NCBI GenBank assembly: GCA_038900335.1
Contig: JBBMRB010000002.1
Span: 124,001 to 188,000 of the forward strand
Direction of reading: 5' to 3'
DNA length: 64,000 nucleotides
Origin: Rs1 sp038900335
GTDB taxonomy: Bacteria; Pseudomonadota; Gammaproteobacteria; Pseudomonadales; Balneatricaceae
Shown: piece by piece, positions 60,686 to 64,000 of the stretch
Layout of the letters: each line of letters opens with the position of its first letter
How positions within the stretch are numbered: the stretch's first letter is position 1
Translations under genes and position numbers: made by a program
Notes under the pieces: generated by a model
Database searches by the model: none
What the model was told of the DNA's origin: nothing
What the model saw: only the letters and a program-made list of their open reading frames with translations

Positions 60686-62272
60686 TTACGCTAACCAGCA
60701 GCGAATAAGCGCATAGCCGTTAGACTGCTCTGATGATGGATCTTCGATGAAACCAGCTAATTTAGTTGACTTAGCATCAATGAAGTCATTAAACATTGGA
60801 ATAATAGCGCCGCCATCATCACGTACCATCATCGACATATCGGTGTAGATATCTTTACGCTGAGCGCGATCAGTCTCTATACGTGCCTGTGATAGTAATG
60901 CGTCAAACTCAGGGCGTGCCCACTTGGTATCATTCCAATCTGCTGTCGACTTATAAGCCACTGCATACATCTGATCTTGAGTACTTCGACCATTCCAATA
61001 AGAGGTGCTAAACGGTTGTTTATTCCAGACATTAGACCAGTAACCATCAGCGGGCTCACGCTGTACTTTAATATCAATACCTGCTTTCGCCGCCTGCTGG
61101 CTAAACAGCAGTGCTGCATCGATAGCATTGGAGAACGCCGCGTCAGATGAGCGTAAAATAATCGGCCCAGAGTGACCAGATTTTTTATAGTGATACGCAG
61201 CTTTTTCAGGATCGTAAACACGTTGCTCGATCTCTGAATTAAACAAATCGTAAGCTGAGTTGATTGGGTAATCATTACCGACAGAACCATAACCTTGTAA
61301 TACACGTTCAACCATATCTTCACGATCAATCGCATATTTAAGCGCTAAACGTAAATCAAGATTATCAAACGGTGCCGTATCAGCATGCATTAAGAATGGG
61401 TAGTGGCCTTTACCTGAGGTATTAACCACATCAACACCTGGTAAACGAGCTAGCAGTTTAGCTGTTTTTGGTGACACTTGGTTAGCCAGATGTACCGCAC
61501 CTGATTGCAATGCTGACATACGAGCAGTTTGATCATTCAACACACGAATTTCAACGCTATCTGCGTGGCCTACTTCATCGTTCCAATGGTTCTCGAATTT
61601 TTCACCTACATGGCGAATACCTGGCTCATTAACAGTGACACGATAAGGGCCTGTACCAATACCGGCATTAGGATCATCGTAACCGCCATTAGGCTGAATA
61701 GCTAAATGGTAATCTGATAATAAGTAAGGTAAATCAGCGTTACCGCCGTTAAGCTCAATCACTACTTTACCATCAAGTTCTTTAATGGAGGCGATATCAC
61801 GCATGATACCCAGCGCGCCAGATTTAGTATCTTCACCTGAATGTCGCTCTAGTGTTTTAACAACATCGTTAGCATCTAACTCTTTACCGTTATGAAACTG
61901 TACGCCTTTGCGCAATGTAAACGTCCAAGTTTTCGCACCATTAGATGGCTCCCAAGACGTTGCCAAATAAGGAATCGCTTCACCGGTTGGTGAAATACCG
62001 ACTAAATTCTCACCCCAAGTGCGCAGGAAACTAAAGGCAACTTGTGAGGTATTTAAAGCAGGGTCTAGTGAATCAGTGGAGCTACCACCATTAAGTGCAG
62101 CAATGATATGCCCACCTTTTTTAGGGGTCTGAGCGGCCATAAGATTGTGGCTAAAAAGCGATCCAGCCAATGGCACAGCCATACCTAAGGCTGCTGCTCG
62201 ACGCATAAAATCCCGGCGGTTTAATTGACCATTCTTTGCATGGGAAACCAACTGTTCTAAATCATTCGACAT
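60686..62272 (-). CDS. Tat-exported solute-binding protein of the peptide/nickel family (SBP_bac_5)
   Basis: I start at the ATG at 62272 (528 residues, TGAGG upstream); a frame start 24 codons earlier would put a second hydrophobic helix in front. The signal is twin-arginine: NRRDFMRR at residues 18-25, then a weak hydrophobic stretch and cleavage near LMAA. The body is an SBP_bac_5 domain (GPYRV, LALKYAIDREDMV). Tat export suggests that it folds in the cytoplasm, possibly with a cofactor. It would bind the imported solute, which is unknown. First gene of the operon. Confidence 0.9.
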   Translation of the reverse strand: MSNDLEQLVSHAKNGQLNRRDFMRRAAALGMAVPLAGSLFSHNLMAAQTPKKGGHIIAALNGGSSTDSLDPALNTSQVAFSFLRTWGENLVGISPTGEAIPYLATSWEPSNGAKTWTFTLRKGVQFHNGKELDANDVVKTLERHSGEDTKSGALGIMRDIASIKELDGKVVIELNGGNADLPYLLSDYHLAIQPNGGYDDPNAGIGTGPYRVTVNEPGIRHVGEKFENHWNDEVGHADSVEIRVLNDQTARMSALQSGAVHLANQVSPKTAKLLARLPGVDVVNTSGKGHYPFLMHADTAPFDNLDLRLALKYAIDREDMVERVLQGYGSVGNDYPINSAYDLFNSEIEQRVYDPEKAAYHYKKSGHSGPIILRSSDAAFSNAIDAALLFSQQAAKAGIDIKVQREPADGYWSNVWNKQPFSTSYWNGRSTQDQMYAVAYKSTADWNDTKWARPEFDALLSQARIETDRAQRKDIYTDMSMMVRDDGGAIIPMFNDFIDAKSTKLAGFIEDPSSEQSNGYALIRCWLA

Positions 62273-62636
62273 AATCAACCTCAGAAATATTATTATTAGA
62301 GCTATAAAAAATATAGCTATTTGATATCTTTTTAATAATGACAAAAAAGAAGAGTAACTGGAAGCTAGAATTTCAATGGACTATCTTTAGAAAAACTAAA
62401 GCAACGTCTCAAAAAAAACGTCATAAACATGCCAAAAAAACCAAGCAGCCTGAAAGCAATCATAAAAAAACAACTAAAATCTCTGCTTTATTAGGACAAT
62501 ACGACAAAATCGCTTCTTTTCTCTCTTTGCCAGCTACTATAACATATTATCAAAGTATTCCTTTCATTAAGAAAAACTAATATTATGATAGTGTGCAAAT
62601 ATACACTTATCTTTATTTTAATGGTCATCGATTATT
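62273..62636. other. Divergent region between binding-protein gene and LysR gene
   Basis: 364 bases. A LysR-type site is expected here. An 80-codon ORF at 62338-62580 (+) encodes a very Lys-rich peptide but has no ribosome-binding site, so I regard it as unlikely to be a gene. Confidence 0.4.
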
Positions 62637-63563
62637 ATGCAACGCCCAAAAAAACCGCTACCACCGCTCAATGCACTACGTGCCTTTGAAGCAACCGCTC
62701 GCCTTGCTAGCTTAACCAAAGCGGCTCAAGAACTACATGTCACTCAAGGGGCTGTCAGCCAACAGGTCAAATTATTAGAAGACTACTTAGGCGCTTCACT
62801 ATTCACCCGAAAATCAAGAAAAATGAACCTTACCGATTTAGCGCGTGCCTACTTACCTGTTGTTAGTGAAGCTTTTAGCAAGGTACAAATCAGTACCCAA
62901 GAACTGTTTGACACCACTCACCAGCCTTTTATCCAAATACGTTGCGGTACATCGTTTGCGCAACGCTGGCTGGTACCAAGGCTGGCAGATTTCGCTACTA
63001 AGCACCCACAGTATAGGCTGCGTTTACAAACCATTATCTGGCATGACAGTGAGTCCATTGAGGGCGTCGATCTAGAAATCTGCCATGGCTATAGTAATTA
63101 TTCAGGTAGTGTCCAGCGCATTATCAAAGAGCGATGGATGGTGGTTGCCAGCGCACAATTTGCCGAGAAGCTGGGCAATAACCCCAGTTTAATGCAGTTA
63201 ATGACCCAACCTTTAATATCGACAATGGGCTATTTAGAGACTTGGAATACTTGGTTTGAAGAACAAGGTATTGAAGATGCGCGGGTGATGTCTAATTTTG
63301 AAGCTGATAATACGACGATGGCACTGGATATGACTCTTAATGGCATGGGTATTATGTTTGGCTTAAACACGCATTTAGATGAGCACATCGCATCCGGTGC
63401 CCTAGTACAAATTCACCCTTTTGAACTAGAAGCTCAATGTGGCATTTATCTAGTATTACCACCTCAGGATATCAGGCCAAAAACTAAAGACTTCTGTCTC
63501 TGGCTTTTTGGCCAACTCGCTGAGCATCCAAATAAAGATGATTTACAATGGCAGCACGATTAG
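62637..63563 (+). CDS. LysR-family regulator, GcvA type
   Basis: 308 residues: winged helix-turn-helix at about 8-67 (LNALRAFEATARLASLTKAAQELHVTQGAVSQQV) and a periplasmic-binding-like effector domain. The PLPPLNALRAFEA opening identifies the GcvA/AmpR-like group. It is divergent from the binding-protein gene, so it very likely regulates the transporter-phosphodiesterase operon in response to its substrate. Confidence 0.9.
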   Translation: MQRPKKPLPPLNALRAFEATARLASLTKAAQELHVTQGAVSQQVKLLEDYLGASLFTRKSRKMNLTDLARAYLPVVSEAFSKVQISTQELFDTTHQPFIQIRCGTSFAQRWLVPRLADFATKHPQYRLRLQTIIWHDSESIEGVDLEICHGYSNYSGSVQRIIKERWMVVASAQFAEKLGNNPSLMQLMTQPLISTMGYLETWNTWFEEQGIEDARVMSNFEADNTTMALDMTLNGMGIMFGLNTHLDEHIASGALVQIHPFELEAQCGIYLVLPPQDIRPKTKDFCLWLFGQLAEHPNKDDLQWQHD

Positions 63564-63570
63564 TATTCTT

Positions 63571-63588
63571 AATCTGCTAGAGCAGATT
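63571..63588 (+). terminator. Hairpin after the LysR gene
   Basis: AATCTGCT and AGCAGATT pair exactly over eight bases with two bases between. No T-run follows; weak support as a terminator. Confidence 0.4.
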
Positions 63589-63620
63589 GAAGCTAGTGAT
63601 TGACTCACATAAATTACTAG

Positions 63621-63655
63621 CTTCTCTTCTCTTCTCATCCCTTCTCTTCCCTCAC
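63621..63655 (+). repeat. Pyrimidine tract of CTTCT/TTCTC repeats
   Basis: About 35 bases almost entirely C and T in repeats of CTTCT, interrupted by one A. It may be a slippage-prone simple repeat. Confidence 0.55.
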
Positions 63656-63912
63656 TGTCACCATACTTAGCACGCAAACCGATACGATCATTTTTTAATC
63701 TAAGGTCATACTTTTTCTTTTTTTGCTGAAGGCTTTTGCGCTAGTGTTTTCACTGCGCATGAGCATATAGAAGCAATCATCACCACAAAATTTAGATAAG
63801 TTTTACTTATGTGAATGGCGTTTTTATCGTTTGTTAACAGCACTTAATTCATTAAAAATAGCACTACAAACTAAGATATAACGATAACTAACGAAAGAAG
63901 AGGTATTAGAAA

Positions 63913-64000
63913 ATGAAGTCACTATATAGAAACGAAGATAAATACTTAACTAAACCTAACCTTACAGAGCAATCAACTTTATCACCAAAAGATAAGCAAA
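63913..64000 (+). CDS. Start of an unidentified gene (cut by the window edge)
   Basis: An ATG at 63913 follows AAGAAGAGG. The 29 residues in the window (starting MKSLYRNEDKYLTKPN) are polar and show no signal peptide. Too little is present to name a family. Confidence 0.5.
   Translation, partial: MKSLYRNEDKYLTKPNLTEQSTLSPKDKQ

Larger units (their letters stand above)
63564..63912. other. Intergenic region after the LysR gene
   Basis: About 350 bases with no gene. It contains a hairpin (AATCTGCT 63571-63578 / AGCAGATT 63581-63588) just after the LysR stop, which may end that transcript, and the pyrimidine tract at 63621-63655. Confidence 0.45.

Noticed and set aside
62273..62344. Extra hydrophobic N-terminus on the solute-binding protein
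   Set aside because: The ATG at 62272 has GAGG at proper spacing and leads to a standard Tat signal; the longer form would bury it.
62338..62580. 80-residue Lys-rich ORF between the binding-protein and LysR genes
   Set aside because: No ribosome-binding site, low-complexity basic composition, and it occupies the region where the divergent promoters must be.
1..64000. tRNA, rRNA, insertion sequences or prophage
   Set aside because: Read for cloverleaf-like GC-rich stretches, transposase motifs and phage genes; none recognised. A tRNA scan would be the decisive check.

Overview
The window is chromosomal DNA of a gammaproteobacterium, probably marine and near the Pseudomonadales/Cellvibrionales/Oceanospirillales. 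By eye it is AT-rich (not computed). The evidence is gene content and order: lexA-sulA followed by two small genes and topA as in Pseudomonas, a ccoNOQP + ccoGHIS respiratory block, rhlB, rdgC, proQ, slt, LapG/LapD, and a cdhR/cdhC/cdhA-type carnitine locus. I see no rRNA, tRNA, CRISPR array, insertion sequence or prophage.

Layout. (1) 1-5.3 kb: end-truncated Na+/Pi symporter, D-2-hydroxyacid dehydrogenase, a small Cys-rich membrane-anchored ORF with a doubtful start, and umuDC behind a perfect LexA box. (2) 4.3-9.0 kb: L-carnitine catabolism. A GlxA/AraC-type regulator (CdhR-like) diverges from dehydrocarnitine cleavage enzyme, a carnitine dehydrogenase-thioesterase fusion, and a short-chain acylcarnitine hydrolase-like esterase; the expected product is glycine betaine. 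(3) 9.2-13.9 kb: a bufferin-type RiPP locus with two near-identical DUF2282 precursors, a DUF692 (MNIO) maturase, a DUF2063 partner, DoxX, and an adjoining ECF sigma/anti-sigma pair. (4) 14-27 kb: housekeeping, envelope and SOS genes (alpha/beta hydrolase, Wzy/PglL-like ligase, sixA, gpsA, rhlB, dinG, lexA-sulA, topA). (5) 27-40 kb: small conserved genes, universal stress protein, uup, slt, tatD, a glutaredoxin-like gene, lapG-lapD, proQ, tusA. (6) 40.3-49.3 kb: complete cbb3 cytochrome oxidase structural and assembly block. (7) 49.3-55 kb: nucleosidase, rdgC, membrane-anchored FMN glutamate-synthase-like protein, PhoD-like phosphatase. (8) 55-63.6 kb: a solute-uptake and phosphoester-hydrolysis locus with a Tat-exported peptide-type binding protein, two permeases, a double ATPase, a HAD phosphatase and an alkaline-phosphatase-superfamily phosphodiesterase, with a divergent LysR regulator. 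A last gene is cut by the right edge.

How the parts fit. Three genes or operons (umuDC, lexA-sulA, and probably dinG, which diverges from lexA) form a local SOS group with visible LexA boxes. The cbb3 block is self-contained: structure (NOQP), copper loading (CcoI, CcoG) and assembly (CcoH, CcoS, SafE-like protein). The bufferin locus probably also handles copper, from family knowledge. The least explained unit is the 55-63.6 kb transporter/phosphodiesterase locus: its architecture says it imports a phosphorylated organic solute and strips phosphate from it in the cytoplasm, but the substrate cannot be read from the sequence. Start codons were revised where a ribosome-binding site or family N-terminus favoured an internal start.
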